Positions 15,696 through 24,274 of a DNA stretch of 64,000 bases are shown here, one piece after another. Positions within the stretch are counted from its first letter, which is position 1. Each line of letters opens with the position of its first letter. Origin of the DNA: Rhodoferax sp. (lineage in GTDB: Bacteria; Pseudomonadota; Gammaproteobacteria; Burkholderiales; Burkholderiaceae_C). The position numbers were made by a program, and so were the translations under genes. The notes below the pieces were generated by a model, which searched no databases, was not told the origin of the DNA, and saw only the letters and a program-made list of their open reading frames with translations. Where the stretch lies: the NCBI GenBank assembly GCA_030645355.1, contig JAUSNJ010000024.1, positions 1 to 64,000 on the forward strand, in the 5' to 3' direction.

Positions 15696-16552
15696 GATTC
15701 GATTTCGGTAATGGACACGTGGTTGACCACCGATACATAGCGCGACACCATGCCCAGGAAGCGCAGCCGGTCAGGGCCAGCCACGAGTCCCTCCCACTCC
15801 GTCATGTCGTTGTCCAGCGCATGAAAGTCCCACAGCCCCAATGCCTTGGTCAGGGCAGGCTCCTGGCGTTTGCTGATGACGCGCGCGCGCAGCATGCCTG
15901 AGAGCGCAACGTCGTCCGCCACCGAGTCGTCCAGCACGACCTTGCCCATGTCCAGCTCCACCACCCGGTTGACCAGCGACGAGACTTCGTTGATGCGGTG
16001 GCTGGAAATTAGCATCGTGGCACTGCTGGCCCGCTCGGCCAGTAGTTCGAAGAAAATCTTGCGCGCCTGGGGATCCAGGTTGGCGGCGGGCTCGTCCATG
16101 ACCAGCACCTTGGCATCGCGCCCCAGCGCAATGGCGATCAGCAGCTTCTGCTTCATGCCACCCGAGAGCTTGACGAACGGGCGCGTCAGAATGCCACTGA
16201 GGTCCAGGCCCAGTCGTGCGGCCAGTTCGTGCATGCGTTTCGGATCTGTACCGCACAGCGCGGCGGAAAATGCAAGCAGTTGGCCCACGGGCATCTTGAG
16301 GGGGGGCGGCAGTTGCGGCACAAAGCCGATCATGCCCAGCACCTCGGTTCGTTGGTCGCGCGGATTGCGTCCGTCGATCAGCACCGTTCCCTCGTGGACG
16401 TATTCACCCAGCAGGCAACGAATCAGCGTTGTCTTGCCGGCACCGTTGGAGCCTATCAGCGCGACGCGCTCGCCCAAGCCCACCTGCAAATCGATGTTGT
16501 CAAGAATCCGGGCGCGCCGGAAGGTTTTGGTAACGGTTTGAAAACGGATCAC
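15692..16552 (-). CDS. nosF: NosF, ABC transporter ATPase
   Basis: A 286-residue cytoplasmic ATP-binding subunit. The Walker A motif is GSNGAGKTTLIRCLLG, the signature is LSGGMKQKLLIAIALG and Walker B is VLVMDEPAANLDP; the H-loop is SSHRINEVSS. It pairs with NosY and powers NosD-linked assembly of the NosZ tetranuclear copper site. It is 45 bases after nosH and overlaps nosL by four bases. The C-terminal part (from about residue 215) is the regulatory extension common in NosF. Confidence 0.93.
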   Translation of the reverse strand: MIRFQTVTKTFRRARILDNIDLQVGLGERVALIGSNGAGKTTLIRCLLGEYVHEGTVLIDGRNPRDQRTEVLGMIGFVPQLPPPLKMPVGQLLAFSAALCGTDPKRMHELAARLGLDLSGILTRPFVKLSGGMKQKLLIAIALGRDAKVLVMDEPAANLDPQARKIFFELLAERASSATMLISSHRINEVSSLVNRVVELDMGKVVLDDSVADDVALSGMLRARVISKRQEPALTKALGLWDFHALDNDMTEWEGLVAGPDRLRFLGMVSRYVSVVNHVSITEIES

Positions 16553-16597
16553 AGTGTCAACTCAGTCAGAACAAATGGAACAGTCGGCGATCGACCA

Positions 16598-17578
16598 TTA
16601 AAGCAGCTTGGACAAGCCCTTGATATCAAAGGTTAGCGACCCCGTAGGGCAGGTGTCCACACACAAGCCGCAACGGGTGCAATCGGGGCCCAATGTCACC
16701 TCGGTATCCACTGCGCGCCCCTTCACGACGGTCTCCAGCACGTGAGGCACCAGGCAGACCTTGCGGCAGTCGCCTTCATGAAAGCAGCCATCCAGTTTGT
16801 ACTTGATGCGCACCGGCGACAGGATCCCCACCACGCCATAGGTCAGCCCGATGGGGCAGGCATAACGGCACCAGGCTCTGCGGGAGATCACAATCTCGAA
16901 CAGCAACAGAGCGGCCACCCACAACAGCGCCACGCCGGGCCCGTAGATCAGCGCACGGGACAAAATGCCGGTCGGCGAGATGGCCTCAAACACCGTGTAA
17001 CCCGAACCAAAGGTCGCCAGCGCAAACACCAGCCAGAAGGCCGTGCGCAGGCGGCGGTTCATGTTCTGGTCGGTCACGAGCTTCTTGCGCGCCAGAAACA
17101 GGTGCAGTTTCTCCGCCCACTCCGCCAACAGGTGGTAAGGGCAGACCCAGGAACAGAAGGTGCGCCCGCCCAGCAGCATCCAGATCACCAGCACGGTCAT
17201 CGTGCCAATCAGCAGGTTAACGATGATGTGTTTGTGCGCCAGCATGACCTGCAGCGCCGAGTTCAGGTCGATCAGGTGAAAGCCAATGAAACGCGAGGCC
17301 GTCAAGGAGCCTTCCAGAATCTGGATATCAAAGCCAAACGAGACAACGAAAAACAGGTTTATCGCGATCAGCACCGCCCAGCGCCGGTTGCGCCAGGTGT
17401 TGCCGTGCGGCTTCTGGTGTGCCAGCATGATGGCGGCGCGCACCTCGGTCTTGTTGGCCATGCGTTTGAGCTCGTGCACCTGCTGTGCCCGCTCGGTAAT
17501 TTCAACCGGCTTTTGGGGTTCGCGGCCAAACAGGATGGCGATCTGTTCAAAGAAGCGCTGGCGGTGCGGATCACTCAT
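16598..17578 (-). CDS. nosH: NosH, membrane ferredoxin-type quinol dehydrogenase subunit
   Basis: A 326-residue membrane iron-sulfur protein of the NapH/NosH family. About four transmembrane helices are visible. FCSWVCPYHLLAEW and CRYACPIGLTYG are the CxxxCP motifs of the family, and two [4Fe-4S] sites follow near the end (CFHEGDCRKVCLVP and CTRCGLCVDTCP). With NosG it is proposed to oxidise menaquinol and pass electrons to periplasmic cytochromes c and NosZ. The start at 17578 overlaps the nosG stop (ATGA). NapH is the alternative name, but the surrounding genes are all nos and no napA is present. Confidence 0.88.
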   Translation of the reverse strand: MSDPHRQRFFEQIAILFGREPQKPVEITERAQQVHELKRMANKTEVRAAIMLAHQKPHGNTWRNRRWAVLIAINLFFVVSFGFDIQILEGSLTASRFIGFHLIDLNSALQVMLAHKHIIVNLLIGTMTVLVIWMLLGGRTFCSWVCPYHLLAEWAEKLHLFLARKKLVTDQNMNRRLRTAFWLVFALATFGSGYTVFEAISPTGILSRALIYGPGVALLWVAALLLFEIVISRRAWCRYACPIGLTYGVVGILSPVRIKYKLDGCFHEGDCRKVCLVPHVLETVVKGRAVDTEVTLGPDCTRCGLCVDTCPTGSLTFDIKGLSKLL

Positions 17579-18429
17579 GTCTTCCACTCCTCACGCGCCT
17601 CGATGACGATGCAGGGCTGCTCGGTGGGGCACACCATCTCGCACACCCCGCAGCCCACGCACGGCTCGTGCACCATGGGCTGGCTGCGGCTACGGCCATC
17701 GCTTCCAACAAAGGTTTCGATGGAGATCGCCCCCTTTACCGGACACTCGGTCACGCACAGATTGCACTGGGGCACATCGTAGGGGTGGTCCGCGATCGCG
17801 ATGGGCTTCCAGCGATCAACCGACATGTATCGCATGCGGCCTTTGAACGAAGGCCCGCGGGTTTGGCCCTTGAAGCCCTTGCCCTGCACTGCCAGGCACG
17901 ACTCCGGACGCACCAGACGGGCCACGCCCATGCGCTCCTTCAGATTCAACGTCGGCTCCGGGTCCTTCTCCTTGGCCAACAAGACTGGCTTGGCAGCGAG
18001 CACAGCACCTGCGCGCACCGGCAGAAACGCCGGCTTGATGTAGGCTAGAGAACCTGTGGGGCAAGCCAATATGCACTGAACGGCATCGCAAGAAAAGTCG
18101 CAAGCCTGCTGGCGGGCATCAATATAGGGCACACCCACACCAAAGCCGTCAACCAGGTCCGCCAGTTTGATCGCCTGCACGGGGCACACCTGGACGCACT
18201 GCCCGCACTTGATGCAGGAACCCAAAAGGTCCTTCTCGTCCAACGCGCCCGGTGGCCGCAGGCGCTTCTTTTGCGCATACGCCAGTGGCAGGTAGCCCGA
18301 CAATGCAGCACCGAACACACCGCCAGCGAGCAACGCGGAACGCATCCAACGACGCCGATCTTGCCGCGTCATTTTGGATTTGGTGGTCTTTGCCGGAACG
18401 TCCGGCTTGGGAGCTTGGCTATCGGTCAT
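17575..18429 (-). CDS. nosG: NosG, periplasmic polyferredoxin
   Basis: A 284-residue ferredoxin of the NapG/NosG family. A Tat-like signal is present (QDRRRWMRSALLAGGVFG). Four cysteine clusters for [4Fe-4S] are visible: CIKCGQCVQVCP, CDFSCDAVQCILACP, CNLCVTECP and CVGCGVCEMVCP. It should take electrons from NosH and hand them to a cytochrome c. It overlaps nosD upstream and nosH downstream by four bases each. NosG and NosH together, without NosR, are the mark of clade II nos clusters such as that of Wolinella. Confidence 0.88.
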   Translation of the reverse strand: MTDSQAPKPDVPAKTTKSKMTRQDRRRWMRSALLAGGVFGAALSGYLPLAYAQKKRLRPPGALDEKDLLGSCIKCGQCVQVCPVQAIKLADLVDGFGVGVPYIDARQQACDFSCDAVQCILACPTGSLAYIKPAFLPVRAGAVLAAKPVLLAKEKDPEPTLNLKERMGVARLVRPESCLAVQGKGFKGQTRGPSFKGRMRYMSVDRWKPIAIADHPYDVPQCNLCVTECPVKGAISIETFVGSDGRSRSQPMVHEPCVGCGVCEMVCPTEQPCIVIEAREEWKT

Positions 18430-19802
18430 CCTCTAACCCAACCTGGTTTTAAAAATTTCGGGGTGGCATCTTTGAGCGTCAACTCGGGCGAAGAGAAAGG
18501 CGCCAGGCGCTCCAGAAAGTCCAGCAACTCCATCACCGGAGCGGTCTTGAAAAACCGCGCCATGGGGAGTTCAATCCAGATCTGGTCGGCATAGGCATAC
18601 AACTCATACGGCGTGTCGCCCGTGCCGTTGCCGTCACGGTCAAAGCCCTTGTAGTCGTCCCAGTAGTTGCCGGTCCACTCGTTGAGGCCAGCCTTGCCGC
18701 GCCCTGCCTGCACCACGTTGGTCAGGTTGCCTTCAAACAGGTTGTCGGTCAGAACGTTTCCACCGAGTTCACTGGTGAATTGCACGGCAATGCCATTGAA
18801 TGCAAACCGGTTGTTCTTCACCCAGATCTTGCTGTCCGGTTGGAAGGGTGACAGATCCGACCCGATGCCAATCGCGCAGTAAATGACTTCGTTTCCCTCG
18901 ATCAGGGTGTTGCTGGCTTCCTTGAAGCCAATCGCCATGCCGGTGGCGCCGGTCGCATGCGAGATCAGGTTGTGCCGTAATACGCCGCCCTCGGTGTACA
19001 TGAAATACACGCCCACGGCGTTGTCATAAAAGCGGTTGTACTCCACGATGTTGTCGCGGGCGAACATGAAGTGAATCGAATAGCGGCTGCGCGTTCCAAC
19101 GTTTCGCCGGTAGATGTTGTCATTCGAATACCAGGCCACCATATCGCGCGAATCCGATATTTCGTTGCCTTCCACCAGATTGCGGTGGCTGTACCACAGG
19201 CGCAGCCCGTCTCCGCGCACACCCAGGTCAACCGGCTTGGAGCGGATCTTGTTCTTGCGCAGGACGTTGTCATTGGACTGCTTCAGATCGATGCCGAAGA
19301 GGCAGTTGTCAATGACCAGGTTTTCCAATACGTTGTGGTGGCCGCGTACATCCAGGCAGGAGTCATCCGTGTCATGGGAGTCACCGGAGCCCGTCAAATG
19401 AAGGCCCCGCAAAACCACGCCGTCAGCCTGCACCGAAAAGACGGTGCCACGGTCACCAGAATCAATCGTGACCGCGCCGCCTCCTTCAATCGTCAACGCC
19501 TTGGTCAGCACGACCGGTCCGGAGTAGTTTCCCGGCGGTGGACGCAACACATCACCCGGTTTGGCGGCATCCACCAAGGCCTGGAAGGGCTTCAGCCCGT
19601 GGACACGCTTGTCGCGTTCGTACAGCGGAAACGTAGGCTTGGGTCGATCCACGCCGACACGGGGTGCGGTCGACAGATCGGCGGTGGCGCCCAATGCCGG
19701 GGGGCGATTGGTGTCGTCATCCCCATCCGTGGTCCGCGCCACCAACAGGCTGGTCATGCCCAGCAACAGGGTGGGCACGATCAACCAGCGTCTGACCGTC
19801 AT
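18426..19802 (-). CDS. nosD: NosD, periplasmic copper-site assembly protein
   Basis: A 458-residue secreted beta-helix protein. The start at 19802 follows the nosB stop by one base and begins MTVRRWLIVPTLLLGMTSLLVA, a signal peptide. Repeats of the N-x5-N-x-I/F type fill the middle, and the end NYWDDYKGFDRDGNGTGDTPYELYAYADQIW is diagnostic for NosD. It acts with NosFY in CuZ-centre biogenesis. Compared with the second copy at 10020-11234 it has a longer N-terminal linker (about 50 residues rich in Asp/Thr/Pro). Its position nosB-nosD-nosG is that of the main clade II NosD. Confidence 0.92.
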   Translation of the reverse strand: MTVRRWLIVPTLLLGMTSLLVARTTDGDDDTNRPPALGATADLSTAPRVGVDRPKPTFPLYERDKRVHGLKPFQALVDAAKPGDVLRPPPGNYSGPVVLTKALTIEGGGAVTIDSGDRGTVFSVQADGVVLRGLHLTGSGDSHDTDDSCLDVRGHHNVLENLVIDNCLFGIDLKQSNDNVLRKNKIRSKPVDLGVRGDGLRLWYSHRNLVEGNEISDSRDMVAWYSNDNIYRRNVGTRSRYSIHFMFARDNIVEYNRFYDNAVGVYFMYTEGGVLRHNLISHATGATGMAIGFKEASNTLIEGNEVIYCAIGIGSDLSPFQPDSKIWVKNNRFAFNGIAVQFTSELGGNVLTDNLFEGNLTNVVQAGRGKAGLNEWTGNYWDDYKGFDRDGNGTGDTPYELYAYADQIWIELPMARFFKTAPVMELLDFLERLAPFSSPELTLKDATPKFLKPGWVRG

Positions 19803-19803
19803 G

Positions 19804-20796
19804 CTATGCCCCAAGGCCTTGATCGGCTTCACGCAATTGGCGCCTGCGCATCAACATGGCGAGCGTCAAACACACAAACACGACCATCAGTAAACCGTAG
19901 CCCCAATACGGGTAGGAGTAGGTGGAAAACTGCGCAACCTTGCCCTCACCAAACAGCGTTGGCATAAACGGCTTGACCGTGAACGCGCCCCAGGCGTGCA
20001 TGTTGTGGCCAAAAAACCAAAGCCAACCCGCATACTCAATCACAAAGTACAGCGGCAACAGGCTGGGGACCAGAACGAGCAGCAACACGAAACGACGGAA
20101 CTTCGCCACACCAATAACCACCGCCACCATTGCTGCGATGAGCCCGCCCATGGCTATCTGGCTGTACAGGGTAACGTTGTCACCCCACACTTTGATGCGT
20201 GCAGGTTCGTTGAAAAAGGTGGCCGCCTCGGCCATATAGTTCTTGACGTGTTCAGACAGGTGGCCCAGTGCAAACTGGTGCACCAGCATCCAGACGGCAA
20301 CCGCCGAAAACCCGCCCCCTAAAACGAGCAGGCGACGCTTGCCTTCAGGCGTGATGAAGCCCAGTAGCATTACCGTGAAGAAGCCAAAGAAGAACTTGGC
20401 CAACGGCTTCTCGACCGGCGCCCCGGTTGCAATCGGGAACATGCCCACGTAGTGGTTGATGGTGTTCATCTCGTGAACACAGTCCAGACCGGCAGCATCC
20501 TTGTTGACGTCTTTCTTGGCGTCCAGAATCGGGTTGTAACGCTCGGAGTCCGGTCCCATGTCTGCCTGCATGGTCTCCGACCCCATGCGGGTGCTGGCAC
20601 CCACGGCGCTGCAGCCATTCTTCACGACATCAAAGTGAAAGTGAATACGGATGCCATCCGGAAAGGCATCCTTGGGATAGTTGGGCGCCGTAAGGGATAC
20701 CCACCAGATTGGCGCAAAAAAGGCGCTGATCATGGCCACCAGGGCCACCAGGGTAAGGACCGTGATCAGGCGATTTTGTTTGGTCTGGTCTTGCAT
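19804..20796 (-). CDS. nosB: NosB-like membrane protein
   Basis: A 330-residue membrane protein found between nosZ and nosD in clade II clusters. It has an N-terminal membrane segment (VLTLVALVAMISAFFAPIWW), a periplasmic domain to about residue 130 with Cys and His residues (FHFDVVKNGCSAVG, DCVHEMNTINHY), then four to five more membrane segments. Its molecular role is not established; a role in electron supply or assembly of NosZ has been proposed for the family. It is ten bases after the dihaem cytochrome gene and one base before nosD. Confidence 0.8.
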   Translation of the reverse strand: MQDQTKQNRLITVLTLVALVAMISAFFAPIWWVSLTAPNYPKDAFPDGIRIHFHFDVVKNGCSAVGASTRMGSETMQADMGPDSERYNPILDAKKDVNKDAAGLDCVHEMNTINHYVGMFPIATGAPVEKPLAKFFFGFFTVMLLGFITPEGKRRLLVLGGGFSAVAVWMLVHQFALGHLSEHVKNYMAEAATFFNEPARIKVWGDNVTLYSQIAMGGLIAAMVAVVIGVAKFRRFVLLLVLVPSLLPLYFVIEYAGWLWFFGHNMHAWGAFTVKPFMPTLFGEGKVAQFSTYSYPYWGYGLLMVVFVCLTLAMLMRRRQLREADQGLGA

Positions 20797-20805
20797 GGTA
20801 ATGGC

Positions 20806-21549
20806 TTACTTCTTCTTGGCAGGCTTGGCAGCCGCACCCGCTTTGCACATTGCGCCCGGCATGACCAGACTGGACTGGTAGGCTGAAATGGCGACCAGTT
20901 GCGCGTTGTCATATTTCTTGATGATCGTCACCATGTCGGGATTCGCATTGCGACGATGGCCATCCCGAATTTCCGTCATTTGCCGCAACAGGTACTTGTA
21001 GTGCTGGCCCGCAAGCACCGGATAGAACTTGTCTTTGACGCCCTCACCATTGGCCTTGTGGCACTCAATGCACTCTTTCTCATACATGACCTTGCCGTCC
21101 GCAATCTGCTTCGCTGCATCCGGGCCTTCATACATTCCGTGTACGGCGGGAATGCACAAGCTCTCGATGTAGGCAGAGACATTGGCCAGTTCCTGCGCAT
21201 CTGTCAGCTCCTTGGCAAATGGATACATGGTGGGGTTGTCGCGCAAGCCGGCACGAATGTCGGCCATTTGCTTGATCAGCACCGTGGTGTGTTGCCCGGC
21301 CAGTTGGGGGAACGTGCCGTCAGGACGTCCCGCACCGGAAGGCAGGTGACAGGCTCCGCACACTTCATAGCCTTCTTTGCCGTCCTTGGCGTTGCCCTTG
21401 AGTTTCAGGGCTTCAATTTTTTCGCCTTCCTGGGCGTTCCATTTATAGTCCTTCGCCTCAATCCCCGCTTGCTTGGCGGCTGGCGGACCAGCCAAACTGA
21501 GCGCAGGAGCCAAAGCCAGCGACAGCGCCAGCGCAAGAATTTTTTTCAT
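20806..21549 (-). CDS. Periplasmic dihaem cytochrome c
   Basis: A 247-residue secreted cytochrome: signal peptide MKKILALALSLALAPALSLAG, then two haem motifs, CGACH (in EVCGACHLPSGAG) and CIECH (in KECIECHKANGEG), with a Lys-rich tail (AAAKPAKKK). Domain spacing is that of cytochrome c4-like proteins. In clade II nos clusters such cytochromes (NosC1/NosC2 in Wolinella) are thought to carry electrons from NosGH to NosZ. Here it is 36 bases after a monohaem cytochrome gene, and both directly follow nosZ, so the same role is inferred. Confidence 0.88.
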   Translation of the reverse strand: MKKILALALSLALAPALSLAGPPAAKQAGIEAKDYKWNAQEGEKIEALKLKGNAKDGKEGYEVCGACHLPSGAGRPDGTFPQLAGQHTTVLIKQMADIRAGLRDNPTMYPFAKELTDAQELANVSAYIESLCIPAVHGMYEGPDAAKQIADGKVMYEKECIECHKANGEGVKDKFYPVLAGQHYKYLLRQMTEIRDGHRRNANPDMVTIIKKYDNAQLVAISAYQSSLVMPGAMCKAGAAAKPAKKK

Positions 21550-21585
21550 ATCAGTTACCTCAAGTATTTTGGAAAAAGGGGCAGG

Positions 21586-21912
21586 CTATTTGAGCTTGGA
21601 AAGGTACAGCGCCATTTCTTTAATGTCCTTGTCCGTCACAAGCTCCACCCCCTCGGGGTTGACCATGACGCCTTTCATGGCTGCACTGCTTGCGTTGGAT
21701 CGTGCTCCGCTTTTGATGTCACGCATTTGCTGCTCCATGTAAGCCGCATTTTGTCCAGCGAGCTTGGGAAAGGTCGGTGTCATCGGCTTCTTGCCTTCCT
21801 TGCCGTGGCAGGCAATGCAGGTCTTTTCCGCGTAGAGCGCCGCACCATCCGCCATGGCGGCGCCGGATGCGATCGTGGCCAGCATAGCGGCGAGAAACAA
21901 TTTTGTCTTCAT
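21586..21912 (-). CDS. Small monohaem cytochrome c
   Basis: A 108-residue secreted class I cytochrome c. Signal peptide MKTKLFLAAMLATIASGAAMA; the haem motif CIACH lies in KTCIACHGKEGKK; the axial Met is probably that in KGVMVNPEGVELV. It is encoded 73 bases after nosZ and before the dihaem cytochrome, and is probably the direct electron donor to NosZ in this cluster. A strong hairpin lies between nosZ and this gene. Confidence 0.9.
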   Translation of the reverse strand: MKTKLFLAAMLATIASGAAMADGAALYAEKTCIACHGKEGKKPMTPTFPKLAGQNAAYMEQQMRDIKSGARSNASSAAMKGVMVNPEGVELVTDKDIKEMALYLSKLK

Positions 21913-21935
21913 GGTTTTACCTTTTCAAATGAATT

Positions 21936-21962
21936 CGGGGAGTCGAGTTGATCGACCCCCCG
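21936..21962 (-). promoter_or_regulatory. Strong intercistronic hairpin downstream of nosZ
   Basis: On the minus strand CGGGGGGTCGA pairs with TCGACTCCCCG around a five-base loop (11 pairs, one G-T). No T-run follows. It could protect the 3' end of a nosZ-only transcript or partly stop transcription into the cytochrome and assembly genes. Confidence 0.7.
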
Positions 21963-21985
21963 ACTCTGGATGCGATCAACCGTGT

Positions 21986-24274
21986 TTACTTGACCTTCTT
22001 GGCACCGTTCTGTTCCAGGAAAGTCTTGGCCCGCAATCCCAGGTCTGCAGTCTTCACCTGGTATTGCCACACTTGCTCTGCCCACAGATTGGCGTTTTCC
22101 CAATCCTTCTTGGCGAATGCAGCTTCATGCTTGGCCTTGATGTCCTTGGTCTTGCCAAGTTGGTCAAACGCGTCTTCCACCATCGCCACGACTTCAGGGA
22201 AGTCCTTGTAGTTCACACTGGTGATGTAGGCCACCACGGAGTCAATGATGACCTGTGTGTCAGCCACTTTCTTCAGCGTGGCTTTGTAGTCCGCTTCAGT
22301 GTAGTTTTGCGCAGCCAGTGTCGTCTTGGTGGGTTTCCAGCCCTTTGGCTTCACCAACAAATAGCCTTGCATTTCCAGGTGCAACGCAGAGCAGAACTCT
22401 GTGCAGTAGTACGGGTAGACGCCTTCCTTGTCGGCCTTGAACTTGACCGCTACGGTCTTGCCGGGTTCAACCGACGCGTGCACGTTGAACGTGGACACGG
22501 TGAAGCCGTGCGTTTCGTCCTGGGCGCGTTCCAGATTGGTCAGGTTGATGGTCACTTCATCGCCGACTTCAACTTCGATGGTTTCAGGCGTGATGTGCGA
22601 ACGGATCAAGGTGCCGAATACTTCAACCTTGTTGCCCTTCTTCACAATGCGTTCTTCGCCCGCCTTGGTCGCGCCTGCGTGTGGTTTGTCGGTACGGCTG
22701 TCGGTACCAACCTTGTAACGCACGGCTGGCTTGAGTTTCTTGGCATCAATAGCGACAACGTAATGCGGCTCACCCAGAGGCAATGGCATGTCATACAAAA
22801 GCTGCATCTTGTCGCCGCTGATGTCGATCAGCTGGTGATTTTGTGGGTGCAGAGGCCCGACTGGCACGAAGCGGTCAATGGCGAGCTTGTTCAGAGCGAC
22901 CAGGTATTTGCCGGCAGGCTTGGTGGAATCACCCTCCATCGTCATCAGGTGGCCAATGTTGTAGTGCACGCTGAGCTTGTCGAGCACCTTGCCTTCGCAG
23001 TAGTTCCACTTGGCAACCTGCGAGTCCACATACAGCGAGGTGTAGGCAATGCAGGGCTTGCTGTCATACTGGGTATGCAGCGGGCCAAGACCCAGGGAAA
23101 CCTGTGTTGCAACCGCATCTTTCATGGCGATCACCGGGATGCCGTACGGATCTTTGGACTCAAACTTGCCAGCTTTGATGGCAGCCTGAATTTTCTCGAA
23201 GCTGTAAACCGACACGTGGGTGTCGAGTTTGCCGGCCACGATGATGTTCTTGCCATCAGGGGTCACGTCGACACCGTGTGGTGATTTGGGTTCCGGAATC
23301 AGAAACAGCACGCCTTCCTTGATGGCGGTTTCCATCATCAGCACATCATGTCCGTTGATCTTCTTGGCCTTGCCGGCAGCCACCAGTTCGGCAGCCTTTT
23401 TCCAGTTGATCACGTGCATGTAGTCCGTGTCTTTGGCCGAGCAGCCCGCCTCATAGGGAGGGCGGCCTTTTTCGATACCACCGACATAGCGTTCGGAGCA
23501 GAAAGAGTTGGTGAATGACCAGCCTTCGGACACGCCCTTACCGGCGTCGGACAGATCCTGCGAATACGGTGGCAACTCCAGGGAGAACGACTTGGCGGTG
23601 TCGATGCGCCCTTCCTTGCGGTCAAACTTCCAGTAGGTGATACCGCCGCGGTATTTTTCGTTGAACTCCTCGAGCGGGTAGAACTTCTTGTTCTCCAGCG
23701 GCGCTGCATACTGCGCCGCTTCGATCACGTACTCGGTGTTGGTGGTAACAAACGTTCCGCCGTGTTCCGACTTGAAGATCGGGTTGACGATGATCTGCTT
23801 GGTCTCGAAGTCACGCAAGTCGATGACGGCGATGCGGGGATTGGCCTTGTCATTGATGAACAGGAACTGGCCATCGTACTCGCCGTTGGTTTCGGAAATG
23901 GCGGGGTGGTGGGTGTCGCCCCATGTGATGTCCTTGCCGTCAATCTTGCCGCCAGCCAGAACCTTCTTGGAGCTCTCATCAAAGCCATAACCTTGCCATG
24001 GCTCGGGTGTGAACACACCGATGTACTTCAGAATGCGCATCGAGGGAATGGCATATACGATCACCTGCCCCGATTGCCCGCCAGAGCTAAACGCCACAAA
24101 CTCGTCGCGCTTGCCCGTCGGTACATACGTCTTGGCAGCCGCCAACAAATCCTGCTGGCTCAGGCCACGCTCTTTCAACACGTCCTGCAGGGAATCTGCC
24201 GACCAGACTGCCGAAGCAGCAAAGCCCATGCAGCCAACCACCAGGGATATGGCCGTTTTGTTCAATCGTTTCAT
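21986..24274 (-). CDS. nosZ: Nitrous oxide reductase, clade II (Sec-exported)
   Basis: The catalytic enzyme, a periplasmic copper protein reducing N2O to N2; 762 residues. The N-terminus MKRLNKTAISLVVGCMGF is a plain Sec signal with no twin arginine, which marks the atypical clade II. CuZ-site residues are seen at DTHHPAISETNGEYDG (near residue 120), in SPHGVDVTPDGK and in GPLHTQYD. The CuA domain ends with CTEFCSALHLEMQGYLL, the Cys-x3-Cys-x3-His-x2-Met set. A 119-residue helical tail without CxxCH follows CuA; in epsilonproteobacterial NosZ that place holds a cytochrome c domain. It is the first gene of the cluster. A Crp/FNR-type site lies 173 bases upstream. Confidence 0.97.
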   Translation of the reverse strand: MKRLNKTAISLVVGCMGFAASAVWSADSLQDVLKERGLSQQDLLAAAKTYVPTGKRDEFVAFSSGGQSGQVIVYAIPSMRILKYIGVFTPEPWQGYGFDESSKKVLAGGKIDGKDITWGDTHHPAISETNGEYDGQFLFINDKANPRIAVIDLRDFETKQIIVNPIFKSEHGGTFVTTNTEYVIEAAQYAAPLENKKFYPLEEFNEKYRGGITYWKFDRKEGRIDTAKSFSLELPPYSQDLSDAGKGVSEGWSFTNSFCSERYVGGIEKGRPPYEAGCSAKDTDYMHVINWKKAAELVAAGKAKKINGHDVLMMETAIKEGVLFLIPEPKSPHGVDVTPDGKNIIVAGKLDTHVSVYSFEKIQAAIKAGKFESKDPYGIPVIAMKDAVATQVSLGLGPLHTQYDSKPCIAYTSLYVDSQVAKWNYCEGKVLDKLSVHYNIGHLMTMEGDSTKPAGKYLVALNKLAIDRFVPVGPLHPQNHQLIDISGDKMQLLYDMPLPLGEPHYVVAIDAKKLKPAVRYKVGTDSRTDKPHAGATKAGEERIVKKGNKVEVFGTLIRSHITPETIEVEVGDEVTINLTNLERAQDETHGFTVSTFNVHASVEPGKTVAVKFKADKEGVYPYYCTEFCSALHLEMQGYLLVKPKGWKPTKTTLAAQNYTEADYKATLKKVADTQVIIDSVVAYITSVNYKDFPEVVAMVEDAFDQLGKTKDIKAKHEAAFAKKDWENANLWAEQVWQYQVKTADLGLRAKTFLEQNGAKKVK

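Noticed and set aside
16598..18429. Reading NosG/NosH as NapG/NapH of a periplasmic nitrate reductase
   Set aside because: No napA, napB or napD nearby, and the genes overlap nosD and lie next to nosF.
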